Shown here: positions 31,167-39,487 of the stretch, piece by piece | Layout: the number at the start of each line of letters is the position of its first letter | Numbering within the stretch: the stretch's first letter is position 1 | Source of the DNA: Sphingomonas ginkgonis | GTDB taxonomy: Bacteria; Pseudomonadota; Alphaproteobacteria; Sphingomonadales; Sphingomonadaceae | Assembly: GCF_003970925.1 (NCBI RefSeq) | Contig: NZ_RWJF01000001.1 | Span: forward strand, 2,474,501-2,538,500 | DNA length: 64,000 nucleotides | Reading direction: 5' to 3' | Notes under the pieces: generated by a model | Told to the model about the DNA's origin: nothing | Databases searched by the model: none | The model's input: the letters and a program-made list of their open reading frames with translations, nothing else | Made by a program: the position numbers and the translations under genes

Positions 31167-31199
31167 ACCCCCGCCCCGCCCCCGCTAAGCGGGATGCAC

Positions 31200-31276
31200 G
31201 CACCCATAGCTCAGCTGGATAGAGCGTTGCCCTCCGAAGGCAAAGGCCAGAGGTTCGAATCCTCTTGGGTGCGCCA
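31200..31276 (+). tRNA. tRNA-Arg(CCG)
   Basis: A 77-base cloverleaf: acceptor GCACCCA pairs with TGGGTGC, the D-arm is AGCTCAGCTGGATAGAGC, and the anticodon stem TTGCC/GGCAA encloses loop CTCCGAA (anticodon CCG). The T-arm is AGAGGTTCGAATCCTCT, and the 3' CCA is encoded. It reads CGG codons and marks the left edge of an accessory region. Confidence 0.97.
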
Positions 31277-31283
31277 TTGCCGA

Positions 31284-31406
31284 TCAGAGATGAGCACCGC
31301 TGTGCGCAAGCTGCCATGGCGCCGATCCCGGCTTCCGAAGCGCCTTCGAACCGGTGATCACGGTCTCATTGTCGTTGACAGCCACTCGGTCGATCAGCAG
31401 CCGCAA
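31284..31406 (-). pseudogene. Remnant of a serine recombinase C-terminus
   Basis: Forty codons ending in TGA read LRLLIDRVAVNDNETVITGS followed by KALRKPGSAPWQ. The pattern LIDRVxVxDxExxITGSKA is typical of the C-terminal end of large serine recombinases of integrated elements. The frame has a stop (TAA) just upstream and no catalytic domain is present, so it is a relic. It lies 8 bases beyond the tRNA 3' end, which suggests an old integration at that tRNA. Confidence 0.5.
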
Positions 31407-31555
31407 TTAGGCTTCCGAATGGCGACATCCCCGACCACGCCCTTCTTCAGCATCGGGCATAGTCCGCAAAAGGTCTCTTCCGTAGTGGTTTGCTTTGCGG
31501 CCCAGGCGAGTGACCGTTAAATATAAAGTTCGTCGCATGGGCGATGGCCATCAAC

Positions 31556-31607
31556 GGAGGTCTGCCATCCAGCGCGCTCGGCCGGACGGCAGACCTCCCA
31601 CTTTTTT
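31556..31607 (+). terminator. Strong intrinsic terminator without an upstream gene
   Basis: GGAGGTCTGCC and GGCAGACCTCC form a perfect 11-base stem with a 21-base loop, followed by CCAC and six T. The orientation is for plus-strand transcription, yet no intact plus-strand gene lies upstream apart from the tRNA about 280 bases away. Confidence 0.75.
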
Positions 31608-31618
31608 CGACGACGCCT

Positions 31619-31991
31619 TTACCAGCCCATGCGAATTCCAGCGCGAGCACCGACCTTGCCGGTTGATGCGATGCCCACACCGGCGGAGAGGGCGGCATTG
31701 CTGCCGACACGGTAGCTGACACTGGCCGAGCCCGCAGTCTTGCCGTTCCACACGCCGAAGCCACCCGAGACGGCGACCGTCTCGCCCGGCATCAGCGTGG
31801 GCGTGTCCATCGCCAGCGCCAGCGCGACACCGGCATTGGCTTCGCGCACTTCCCTGCGGTTGTGATTGGCGAGGTCGAACAGGGCCGAAACCTGGCCCTG
31901 CAGCGTCCCGATCGCCGCCGTGTGGGCATCAAGCGTGTCCTGCATGCCCGCAATAGCGACCGACTGCGCCTTCTGCTGGCTACCGAGCGTC
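31619..31991 (-). pseudogene. Trimeric autotransporter (YadA-type) C-terminal anchor fragment
   Basis: About 123 codons to the stop. A coiled-coil stalk (MQDTLDAHTAAIGTLQGQVS) leads into a YadA anchor of four beta strands: GVALALAMDTPTLMPGETVA, SVSYRVGSNAALSAGVGIAS and GARAGIRMGW, ending in aromatic Trp as outer-membrane proteins do. The passenger and signal peptide are missing; the frame continues upstream (QTLGSQQKAQSVAIAG) until it meets the insertion sequence at 31992. It is therefore a decayed adhesin cut by the IS or by a deletion next to it. Confidence 0.75.
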
Positions 31992-32018
31992 TGACGTGCT
32001 CCCCAAAGCTCTACCAGT
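31992..32018 (+). repeat. Left terminal inverted repeat of the IS
   Basis: Begins TGACGTGCTCCCC and continues AAAGCTCTACCAGT. It ends where the orfB stop codon begins. Confidence 0.85.
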
Positions 32019-32884
32019 CATAACTGGAGTCCGGGGTTGGTATGGTGCCCCTCGGGGCGGTGTTGCACAACCCGCTTGGCAGCATCGGCGGGCGTCAGCC
32101 CGCCAACACCGCTATGCGGCCGCACATGGTTGTAGTCGTCGCGCCAGAGCCGCAGTACCGAGCGGGCATGGCCGAGCGACACGAACAGCGTCTCGTTGAG
32201 GCATTCGTCATGCAGTCGGCCGTTGAAGCTCTCGACGTAGCCGTTCTGCTGCGGCTTGCCGGGTGCAATGTAGTGCCACTCGACCGGTCGTTCCTGCGTC
32301 CATCTCAGGACCGCCAGACTGGTCAGCTCGGTGCCATTGTCGCTGACGATCATCAGCGGCGGTACGCCCCTGGCAGCGATGATGGCGTCGAGCTCTCGAG
32401 CGACGCGTGCGCCTGACAGCGAGGTGTCGACCACCAGCGCCAGGCATTCCCGCGTGAAGTCGTCGACTACCGCCAGGATACGGATGCGCCGGCCGCTGAT
32501 CAGCGTGTCGCTAACGAAGTCGAGGCTCCAGCGCTGGTTCGGTCCCTGTGGCAGCGTCATGGGTGCTCGGGTGCCCATCGCTCGCTTCCGTCCGCGACGG
32601 CGCCTGACCCGCAGGTTCTCCTCGCGGTACAGCCGCAGCAGCTTCTTGTGGTTCATGACCAGCCCCTCGCGGGCCAGCATGATCCCCAGTCGCCGGTAGC
32701 CGAAGCGCCGACGTTCCGCCGCGATCTCACGCAGCCGCGACCGCAGGTCGCCATCATCACTATGCCGGGGCGCGTAGCGCACCGACGTTCGATCTACGCC
32801 GAAGATGGTACACGCCCGACGCTCGCTGATGCCGAACAGCTGCCGAGCATGCTCGACAGCCTTCCGCTGAGCGGCAGGCCTCAC
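32018..32884 (-). CDS. IS3-family transposase OrfB (DDE integrase domain)
   Basis: Catalytic part of the IS3 transposase, 288 residues. An HTH_21-type domain ([20 protein letters not shown]) precedes the rve integrase core: [20 protein letters not shown] (first Asp), [11 protein letters not shown] (second Asp) and [20 protein letters not shown] (Glu). Its ATG overlaps the orfA TGA, but the active enzyme is probably the OrfAB fusion made by -1 frameshifting at 32887-32893. It looks intact. Confidence 0.96.
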   Translation of the reverse strand: MRPAAQRKAVEHARQLFGISERRACTIFGVDRTSVRYAPRHSDDGDLRSRLREIAAERRRFGYRRLGIMLAREGLVMNHKKLLRLYREENLRVRRRRGRKRAMGTRAPMTLPQGPNQRWSLDFVSDTLISGRRIRILAVVDDFTRECLALVVDTSLSGARVARELDAIIAARGVPPLMIVSDNGTELTSLAVLRWTQERPVEWHYIAPGKPQQNGYVESFNGRLHDECLNETLFVSLGHARSVLRLWRDDYNHVRPHSGVGGLTPADAAKRVVQHRPEGHHTNPGLQL

Positions 32885-33147
32885 CAGTTTTTTGCCGCGA
32901 CTTCCTTCAGCACGGCATTGTCGAGCATGGCGTCAGCCAGCAGCCGTTTGAGCCGGCCGTTCTCCTCCTCGAGCACCTTCAGCTTGCGCGCCTGCGACAC
33001 GTCCATGCCGCCGTACTTCGCCTTCCACGCGTACAGCGTCGCGCTGCTGATCCCGTGCTTGCGACACACATCGGCGGTCTTCATCCCGCCCTCCTGCTCG
33101 CGCAGCACCGCGATGATCTGCTCCTCGCTGAACCTGGTCTTCTTCAC
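32881..33147 (-). CDS. IS3-family transposase OrfA (helix-turn-helix)
   Basis: An 88-residue protein with the HTH_Tnp_1 domain ([40 protein letters not shown]) and a C-terminal leucine zipper ([20 protein letters not shown]) that mediates multimer formation. It recognises the IS ends and, fused to OrfB by frameshifting, forms the transposase. The last codons contain the slippery heptamer. Confidence 0.95.
   Translation of the reverse strand: MKKTRFSEEQIIAVLREQEGGMKTADVCRKHGISSATLYAWKAKYGGMDVSQARKLKVLEEENGRLKRLLADAMLDNAVLKEVAAKNW
32887..32893 (-). promoter_or_regulatory. Programmed -1 frameshift heptamer A AAA AAC
   Basis: The orfA frame reads GCA AAA AAC TGG TGA. Slipping one base back on A-AAA-AAC gives [11 protein letters not shown], which enters the orfB frame directly. 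This is the classic IS3-family slippery site placed two codons before the orfA stop. Confidence 0.8.
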
Positions 33148-33181
33148 GTCCGTCTCCTCACGAAGGCGGACTCTAGCTCAA

Positions 33182-33209
33182 ACTGGCAGAGTTTCAGGGG
33201 AGCACGTCA
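33182..33209 (-). repeat. Right terminal inverted repeat of the IS
   Basis: The minus strand reads TGACGTGCTCCCC then TGAAACTCTGCCAGT, matching the left end with a few changes and one extra base. Confidence 0.85.
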
Positions 33210-34528
33210 GCGGAGAGCCAGGAGGTGGATGCCGAGATCATCCGGACGCGTCGCCCGCACGTCCGCGAGAGCGAGTTCCAGACTCCCGACAATCTCTACA
33301 GCGCATTGACCATCCGCTTTCCCGTCTTCGACGAGCATGGCGAACTCAGCCACATCGGCGGGGTCATTCTCGACACCTCGGCGCAGCGCGAGGCCGAAGC
33401 GGAGCTGCAGCGCAGCCGCGAAGCCCTGATGCAGTCCGAGAAAATGAATGCGCTCGGCTCGCTGCTTGCCGGCGTCAGCCACGAGCTCAACAATCCGCTC
33501 GCGATCGTGGTCGGGGAAGCGGTGCTGCTGCAGGAAGAGGCGGAGGGCACCGAGTACGCCGAGTCCGCCACGCGCATCCAGCGAGCCGCGGAACGCTGCA
33601 GCCGAATCGTCCAGACGTTTCTTGCAATGGCGCGGCAGAAGGCGCCCGAACGGCGCTCGAAGGACCTCGCAAAGCTGGTGAAGGCAACGCTCGAACTGGC
33701 TGACTATGGCTTGCGCTCGAACGGGGTGGAGGTCGCCTTCACGGCCGCTGAAGACCTGCCGCCCGTATTCGTCGATCCGGACCAGGTCACCCAGATCCTG
33801 CTGAACCTGATCGTGAATGCACAGCAGGCCTTGCAGAACCAACTCCTCCCGTCGGGCTCGCCTTGCGAGTCGAGGCGACCGGTGCAGACAAGGTTGCGCT
33901 AAAGATCAGCGACAATGGGCCCGGGGTCCCTGACTCCATCGCCCGGCGCATTTTCGATCCTTTCTTCACGACCAAGCCACAGGGGACGGGTACCGGTATC
34001 GGGCTGAGCTTCAGCCAGGGCATCGCCGAAGCGCACGGGGGCTCGCTCGCGCTGCTGCCGTCGGAAGCCGGCGCTTTATTCCGGCTTGAGCTTCCGGTGG
34101 CCCTGACCTGCAGTGCCACCCGACCGGGGGTTGACAGCGCGATCCCGGTCCAGCCGCGTCATGTCCTCATCGTCGATGACGAGCCCGAACTGGCCGAAAC
34201 CATGGCCCGCCTGCTCCGCCGCCAAGGTCTGAAAGCCGACGTCGCGGTCGGCGGCCTCGCGGGCCAGGAACGGCTGCGCGCCTTCGATTACGATCTGATT
34301 TTCTTTGACTTGCGAATGCCGGACTTCGACGGTCCGGCACTCTATCGCTGGCTCCTCGCGGAGCGGCCGTATCTCGCCGAGCGGATTGCCTTCGTCACCG
34401 GCGACACCCTTGGTCCGGCGGCCGTCCGGTTCCTCGAAGAAAGTGGCCGGCCTGCGCTCGAAAAGCCATTTACCCGTGAGACGGTGAATGATCTCCTCGC
34501 CCGAATAGCCAGCATGCCAACCAAATAG
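33210..34528 (+). pseudogene. Hybrid sensor histidine kinase, truncated by the IS and frameshifted
   Basis: Two frames together give a PAS tail (LYSALTIRFPVFDEHGELSH), a HisKA domain with the phospho-His box LLAGVSHELNNPLAIVVGEA, and N-box ILLNLIVNAQQAL. The first frame then drifts, while the second (from about 33845) supplies the G1/F/G2 boxes SDNGPGVPDSIARRIFDPFF and GTGTGIGLSFSQG. A receiver domain follows (HVLIVDDEPELAETMARLL, DLIFFDLRMPDFDG, LEKPF). The N-terminus is cut at the IS boundary, and a one-base shift lies between 33835 and 33863. The kinase is probably inactive, though the regulator downstream is intact. Confidence 0.82.
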
Positions 34529-34622
34529 GCCCGGACAGCACGCCCGCTGGACGCGCGATCGTTCAGTTCGTCAAATCAAGACCCTGTTGCGTCAATTGTT
34601 ACGGACGTGCATCGTTGGCTTC

Positions 34623-35342
34623 ATGACGGTGCACATAGCAGTGGTGGACGACGAGCCCGACCTGCGTGCGGTGGTGCAGAGCTACCTGACGCGGCACGGC
34701 TTTGCGGTTACGGCGGTTGATGGTGGCGGCGCATTGCGCGCGCTGATGGCGGAGCGACCCGTCGACCTTGCGATCCTCGACATCAACATGCCAGGTGAAG
34801 ATGGGCTGTCGATCGCGCGAGACCTGCGGCGGCTCGGACCGATCGGCATCATCATGTTGACGGCCAACAGCGACCGTGTCGACAAAGTCGTTGGCCTGGA
34901 GGTCGGGGCCGACGATTACGTCACCAAACCCTTTGATCCCCGCGAACTGCTCGCGCGGGTGCGAACGGTGCTTCGACGCAGTTCGGGACATCGCGGGGAA
35001 GGCTCGCCGGCCACGCTTGGCAGTGAAGTTCAAGTTGGCCGTTGCCGGCTGAACATCGACAGCCGCAAGCTTTTCGCGCTCGACGGCCGGGAAGTCCCAC
35101 TCACCGCCGGCGAGTTCGACCTCCTGCGGACGTTCGTTGAGCGCCCCGACCGCGTCATGAGCCGGGACCAGCTGCTCGAGCTTGCTCATCGCAAGGAAGC
35201 TGACGTCTTCGATCGCTCGGTCGATACCCGTATCGCGCGAATCCGCCAGAAAGTTGAAGTTGACCCAAAGCACCCTGCAGCGATCAAGACCGTGCGCAGC
35301 GCCGGCTATGTATTTGTCCCATCAAGACAAGAACTCGCCTGA
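34623..35342 (+). CDS. OmpR/PhoB-family response regulator
   Basis: Two-domain regulator of 239 residues. The receiver has HIAVVDDEPDLRAVVQ (acidic pair), the phospho-acceptor in LAILDINMPGEDGLS, the switch Thr in IIMLTANSD and Lys in DDYVTKPFDPREL. The winged-helix output domain has VPLTAGEFDLLRTFVERPDR and DTRIARIRQKVEVDP. ATG 34623 is preferred over 34587 because the receiver begins there. It lies 95 bases after the broken hybrid kinase, its presumed partner. Confidence 0.94.
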   Translation: MTVHIAVVDDEPDLRAVVQSYLTRHGFAVTAVDGGGALRALMAERPVDLAILDINMPGEDGLSIARDLRRLGPIGIIMLTANSDRVDKVVGLEVGADDYVTKPFDPRELLARVRTVLRRSSGHRGEGSPATLGSEVQVGRCRLNIDSRKLFALDGREVPLTAGEFDLLRTFVERPDRVMSRDQLLELAHRKEADVFDRSVDTRIARIRQKVEVDPKHPAAIKTVRSAGYVFVPSRQELA

Positions 35343-35756
35343 AGTTTCGCAGCAACAAAGTTCTGTAAGTTCGGTTCTTGCCGGGTCACCTCATCGAAGT
35401 CTCCTCAGCCACCTTGTCGTTCGGCTTGAGCCACGGACAAACTGTGCTTGGCGCGTCGAAGCTGTCGGCCGGCCTCACTTCCGATGCAAAATCTCGTATG
35501 GGCGTGTTTACAACGTGTGACTGACAGGAAGCGGGACAGCCATCTCCCGGTGCGTCAAGATAGAGGCTTTGTCCTAGTCGAAACTCGGCCGCAGATCAGC
35601 CGAATGCTAGGCCGCTTGAATGCTCGCCAGCGACGCTAGGCGTTTGCCGGCTCCACATGAACGAGCGTCTGCAATGCGCGCTATCAACCCGAAAGCGGAC
35701 CGATCGCTTCCCAGCCGGCCTTGACCGTCAACTCTACATAGGTTGAAAAGGACCTC
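35343..35756. other. Intergenic region before the padR gene
   Basis: 414 bases without a convincing ORF, RNA gene or terminator. The last 36 bases hold a promoter-like motif that recurs at 36749 (separate entry). Composition is somewhat less GC-rich than the flanks, in keeping with the accessory character of the region. Confidence 0.5.
35721..35745 (+). promoter_or_regulatory. Shared promoter/operator motif, copy A (before padR)
   Basis: TTGAC, seven bases, TCTACATA, two bases, TTG; 12 bases before the padR ATG. The same letters at the same spacing occur at 36749-36773 before a hydrolase gene, pointing to common control, probably by the PadR protein itself. Confidence 0.5.
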
Positions 35757-36062
35757 ATGGGCCGAACCCGCCGCCCCTCCCGCCAGATGCTGCTCGTGCT
35801 CGAGGGGCTGACCGCCAACGGGCGGCAGTGGCGCCACGGCTATGACCTGATGAAGGAGACCGGCCTCCTCTCCGGAACGCTCTATCCCATGCTGATGCGG
35901 ATGACCGAGCAGGGACTTGTTGAGGCAAAGTGGCAGGCTCCGGACAAGCCCGGCCGGCCCGCGCGCCACGCCTACCGGCTGACCGCCGCGGGGGCCGCGT
36001 TCGCGCTCGATCTCACCGGAGCCCAGCCGTCGACGCCGTTCGGCAAGGGAGCCACCACATGA
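35757..36062 (+). CDS. PadR-family transcriptional regulator
   Basis: Small winged-helix repressor of 101 residues. The N-terminal HTH follows the PadR plan: RQMLLVLEGLTANGRQWRHG, YDLMKETGLLSGTLYPMLMR (recognition helix), TEQGLVEAKWQ and the wing GRPARHAYRLTAAG. AAAAGGA precedes the ATG. It is coupled by an ATGA overlap to a membrane protein gene, a common pairing in which PadR controls the partner. The inducer is unknown. Confidence 0.92.
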   Translation: MGRTRRPSRQMLLVLEGLTANGRQWRHGYDLMKETGLLSGTLYPMLMRMTEQGLVEAKWQAPDKPGRPARHAYRLTAAGAAFALDLTGAQPSTPFGKGATT

Positions 36063-36682
36063 TCGATCTCGCCGGCGCCCTGCTGGTTCTGGCGAGACGC
36101 TCGCTCGGACCCAGCCGCGCCGACTGGTCCGCCGCCATGGAGATCGAATTCTCCTTTGCTCGGGCGGACGGCCGTGCCCTCGCCTTCGCCGCCGGTTGCC
36201 TGCTCGCCGCGTGGCGCGAGCTGCCGCAGCAAGAACCGGGCCGCTTCACTATCCTCAATCATCTTTGGGCGCTCGGCTTCCTCATCCCCGCCGCCGTGTA
36301 TGAGTTCGCCTGCGTGACCCGCTTCCCGTTCCTCCCGATCGGGGACGTCCGCATCTTCGCGGCGTTGCTCCCGGGAAGCGCCCAGCAACTCTATTTCGGC
36401 CCAGCGTGCAACGCCGCCGTCCCGGCGATGATCGCCTCCCGGCTGGCACTCGGCCTTCTCCAGCTGCGCCTCGCATGGGCATTGGTCGAGTGCGACTGGG
36501 CAAGCGTCACCAAGCTCACCGCGCTCATTCTTTCGATCGCCGCGACGCTGTCGATCTTCACCGGCGTGCTGCTGCTCGGCGATCCGGGCATCGTCCAGCA
36601 GGCAACCCTGCTCGCCGCAGAGCTGACCGGCATCGTCCTGCTCGCGCGTTGGCACGACCGGCTCCCCGGGCTCGGCGCCTGA
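36059..36682 (+). CDS. PadR-linked membrane protein of unknown function
   Basis: A 207-residue integral membrane protein with about four to five hydrophobic segments (ALAFAAGCLLAAW, LWALGFLIPAAVYEFACV, LTALILSIAATLSIFTGVLLL, ATLLAAELTGIVLLA). The cytoplasmic N-terminus contains LARRSLGPSRADWSAAMEIE, a motif I associate with small proteins co-encoded with PadR regulators. The start overlaps the padR stop. No enzyme signature is present. Confidence 0.8.
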   Translation: MIDLAGALLVLARRSLGPSRADWSAAMEIEFSFARADGRALAFAAGCLLAAWRELPQQEPGRFTILNHLWALGFLIPAAVYEFACVTRFPFLPIGDVRIFAALLPGSAQQLYFGPACNAAVPAMIASRLALGLLQLRLAWALVECDWASVTKLTALILSIAATLSIFTGVLLLGDPGIVQQATLLAAELTGIVLLARWHDRLPGLGA

Positions 36683-36748
36683 GCGCCCTCCTCTCCCGCC
36701 GTCTGAACACCGCCGACTGGCAGCTGCGGCGCACCCGCGTGCAATGGC

Positions 36749-36773
36749 TTGACTCTTAAGTCTACATATATTG
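36749..36773 (+). promoter_or_regulatory. Shared promoter/operator motif, copy B (before the alpha/beta hydrolase)
   Basis: TTGAC, seven bases, TCTACATA, two bases, TTG, as in copy A at 35721; about 50 bases before the hydrolase ATG at 36826. The sequence between and after the matches is AT-rich (TATATTGTTCT), fitting a promoter. Confidence 0.5.
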
Positions 36774-36825
36774 TTCTAAGCACATGAGGCGGGTCGCCGA
36801 CCTGCCCGGTGCTGGAGTTCAAGTC

Positions 36826-38022
36826 ATGAGCGTCACTGTCCTCGCTTGGCTGCTGAGTATCGCGCCGGTTCCGCCGGCCGCGCCCCCCACCGCGCCGACA
36901 TCCGCCGCTTCCCGGCCGATCTCTGCCGCCGGCAGCCACGCTGTTGATGGCGCGGTGCCGGCTCGCTCAGCGGCCGCGCGGCAGCGGGCGAAGGTCAATG
37001 AGCCCGCATCGAGCGGCGCTGGCCAGGCCGTGCCCGGGGCGATTGCCACCGAGGTTCGCATTTCATCCGAGCCGGGTGTCGTCCTGGCGGGAACGCTGTA
37101 CCTGCCGGGAGGGCACGGCAAGGGTCCCTATCCGCTGGCCGTACTGATCAAGGGGCAGGGACGCTATGGGCGCGGCGGCTACTCCGAGATCATCAAACGA
37201 TTGACCGCCGACGGCATAGCTGCCCTGGAATATGACAAGCGCGGGGTCGGTCAGTCGACGGGCACTTATGAGGAGGATCCCGAGCGGCTGACCGCGGACG
37301 CCGCCGCTGCCGTCGCGGCCATGCGCCGTCGCCCGGAGATCGTCGGCAGCCGCATTGCGTTGGTCGGCCACAGCGGGGGCGGAGTGATCGCGCCCGCGGC
37401 CGCGGCTGCCGATCCCCACATCGTGGCCGTGGTGACGCTGGCGGGCAATGTCGGCGACGGGCTGCCTTACGTCCGCAAGGGGATTTACAGGCAGATGATG
37501 AAGATGATCGTCGGCGGCAGCGACACCTTGGTCGGCCCGGCGGCGGATGCGGCCGTGACGTTGCTTCAGGCTCGCGTTGACAGCAGAGATGCGGAAACGA
37601 TCGCCCGCCTTCGTGCGAACGCTGTCGCCCGGTTCGAGGCAGCGGGTTTCCCGCGCCCGCAGGCGGAACAAGCGCTCGCGATGATCGACGTTCCGGAGGC
37701 CTGGAACGCGAACAAGTTCCACTCGGCCTCCGATCTCAAGACCCTGCACATACCCGTTCTGGCGGTCTACGGGACCATGGATCCGATGGCGCTGGATGAC
37801 GCACCGGCGGCACGGGCTGCTTTGGCGAGCAATCGCCGCGCTCGGATCGTGATGCTCGATGGTCTCGGCCACTCGTTTCAGGAAGGCGAGGTCACAGGCA
37901 CACCAGACGGGGCGTCGAACCTGGGCCCGTATCTCGGATCGCCTCGCCTCCTGACACTCGTTGGCGACTGGCTCCGAGATACGCTGTCTGAAGGTGGCAA
38001 AGAGATGGGACAAGTGCGCTGA
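36826..38022 (+). CDS. Secreted alpha/beta hydrolase (peptidase S9/acyl hydrolase type)
   Basis: Exported serine hydrolase of 398 residues. A signal peptide (MSVTVLAWLLSIAPVPPAAP) and a long Ala/Pro/Ser linker precede the fold: LAVLIKGQGRYGRGGYSEII, LEYDKRGVGQSTGTY, the nucleophile elbow ALVGHSGGGVIAP, VYGTMDPMALDD (Asp) and LDGLGHSFQEG (His). ATG 36826 is chosen over 36784 for the GGAG site 8 bases upstream and the signal peptide. A PadR-type motif lies in its promoter. The substrate is unknown. Confidence 0.88.
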   Translation: MSVTVLAWLLSIAPVPPAAPPTAPTSAASRPISAAGSHAVDGAVPARSAAARQRAKVNEPASSGAGQAVPGAIATEVRISSEPGVVLAGTLYLPGGHGKGPYPLAVLIKGQGRYGRGGYSEIIKRLTADGIAALEYDKRGVGQSTGTYEEDPERLTADAAAAVAAMRRRPEIVGSRIALVGHSGGGVIAPAAAAADPHIVAVVTLAGNVGDGLPYVRKGIYRQMMKMIVGGSDTLVGPAADAAVTLLQARVDSRDAETIARLRANAVARFEAAGFPRPQAEQALAMIDVPEAWNANKFHSASDLKTLHIPVLAVYGTMDPMALDDAPAARAALASNRRARIVMLDGLGHSFQEGEVTGTPDGASNLGPYLGSPRLLTLVGDWLRDTLSEGGKEMGQVR

Positions 38023-38215
38023 CGCGCGTTCGGCTAGCCCCAAAAGACTAGCCGACTGCCGCTTGCAGACGCCGGTTCTAACCTCTTATGGCGCTTTGCG
38101 GAGCTAAGTCGCCGTCCGCCTCACATTGAGCGATCGTCGGCTATGTGCCCGTGTCTTCGGATTCAACGCCTGCAATTCATGAGACGAGCGCCGCAAACCG
38201 GCGACGAGGATGACG

Positions 38216-39121
38216 ATGCTGACGAGAGTTTCCGTGGCGGCGGCCATGATGGCAGCTTCGGCACCCGCCTCGCCGCCTGCAACCCACCCGATCAGCCTGG
38301 CAGCATTCAAGGCTCTGCCGAGACCCACCCCGACGGCGGAACTCTCCTTTGGCCGGAACGAGCCCCAGAAGGTCGACATATTCCTGCCGAACGGCGCGGG
38401 TCCTTACCCCGTGGTCGTGCTGATCCATGGCGGCTGCTGGTCTAAGACGACGGCCGGGCGCCAGCAATTGCGACACCTTGGCGCTGAACTGGCAGCGCAG
38501 GGCATCGCCGCATGGAGCATCGGCTATCGTCGTGCCGACGAGTACGGGGGTGGCTTCCCGGGAACCTTCGATGATGTTGCGCGAGCCATCGACCTTCTCG
38601 AGGACGAGGCGCCAAGGTACCAACTAGACCTTCGACGCGTGGCCTTCGTCGGTCACTCCGCCGGCGGGCACCTGGCGTTGTGGGCCGCCTCACGAGCGAC
38701 GAGCCGAGGCGGAGACGCGATTGAACATCCGGTGAGGGTCAAACCCGTTCTGGTCATCAGCCTTGCCGGGATCACGGACCTGCACAGCTTCGCCCCGACC
38801 ATTCCCAGCCTCTGCGGCCCCGGCGTGCTTGAAGCCTTGACCGGTACCAGTACCGGTCGGGCGAGCGCCACCACACTGGCCCGGATCTCCCCTGCTCACA
38901 TGCCCCTTCCCGACACGCGGGTCGTGCTGGTGAGTGGCGGCATGGACCAAGTTGTGCCGGCCTCTCAGGCGACGGACTATGTAAATGCGCACCACGAGCG
39001 TCGCAGCTCAATCGAGCAGCTCAACCTTCCGGAAACGGGTCACTTCGACCTGGTCACCCCGGGGACCAGCGCTTGGCGTCGCGTCAGCAAACTTCTGCTC
39101 GAAGCGCTGCAGCCAAAGTGA
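38216..39121 (+). CDS. Alpha/beta hydrolase, esterase/lipase (HGG motif) family
   Basis: Secreted hydrolase of 301 residues with a signal-like start (RVSVAAAMMAASAPASPPA). Features: oxyanion hole VVLIHGGCWSK, Tyr-rich WSIGYRRADEYGGGFPGTF, nucleophile VAFVGHSAGGHLALWAA, Asp in VLVSGGMDQVVPASQA and His in LPETGHFDLVTPG. This resembles kynurenine-formamidase-like and BD-FAE esterases. Two ATGs (38210, 38216) are possible; 38216 has GAGG six bases upstream. It follows the previous hydrolase on the same strand after 193 bases. Confidence 0.88.
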   Translation: MLTRVSVAAAMMAASAPASPPATHPISLAAFKALPRPTPTAELSFGRNEPQKVDIFLPNGAGPYPVVVLIHGGCWSKTTAGRQQLRHLGAELAAQGIAAWSIGYRRADEYGGGFPGTFDDVARAIDLLEDEAPRYQLDLRRVAFVGHSAGGHLALWAASRATSRGGDAIEHPVRVKPVLVISLAGITDLHSFAPTIPSLCGPGVLEALTGTSTGRASATTLARISPAHMPLPDTRVVLVSGGMDQVVPASQATDYVNAHHERRSSIEQLNLPETGHFDLVTPGTSAWRRVSKLLLEALQPK

Positions 39122-39226
39122 TCTTTGGGAAAGACATGACCGAAATTGCGTAAGAAAATCCCGACGTCAGCAAGACGCGATAATCGACCGGGTCCACGTC
39201 GAAGGCATGATGAAGAGGCGCTCGGG

Positions 39227-39487
39227 TCAGCGCGCCTCGGTGCTGGCTATGAGATCCATCAGGTTCCTGGCGGCATCCCGCTCGGCTTCATCCTTGAAGG
39301 TGACGTCGAGATCTGGAGCCTGCCCCAACATGTAAAGCAACGACCAGAGAGCAAACCGCTTGGCCGGATCCGTCTCCAGCCCAAGGTCCACCTGCATGCG
39401 ATCAATACCAGCTTCCTTCGCGGCCGACGACGCTTGAGAGAGATCGTCCGTGCCAAAATACTGGTACAAAAGACTATCGAGATCCAT
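39227..39487 (-). CDS. Small acidic hypothetical protein
   Basis: An 86-residue cytoplasmic protein: MDLDSLLYQYFGTDDLSQAS, LETDPAKRFALWSLLYMLGQ, FKDEAERDAARNLMDLIA. Helical and acidic, without signal peptide. An in-frame ATG at 39619 would add 44 residues of less typical composition, so 39487 is preferred. No family is recognised; the composition and clean helix pattern favour a real gene. Confidence 0.6.
   Translation of the reverse strand: MDLDSLLYQYFGTDDLSQASSAAKEAGIDRMQVDLGLETDPAKRFALWSLLYMLGQAPDLDVTFKDEAERDAARNLMDLIASTEAR

Larger units (their letters stand above)
31992..33209 (-). mobile_element. IS3-family insertion sequence (orfA/orfB, IS407-like)
   Basis: A 1,218-bp element bounded by imperfect inverted repeats that share TGACGTGCTCCCC at the outer ends and CTCTACCAGT / CTCTGCCAGT inside, with 5'-TG...CA-3' termini. 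It carries overlapping orfA and orfB. Left flank (GTC) and right flank (GCG) differ, so no target duplication is visible; the flanking gene fragments are unrelated, which points to a deletion or rearrangement after insertion. Confidence 0.9.
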
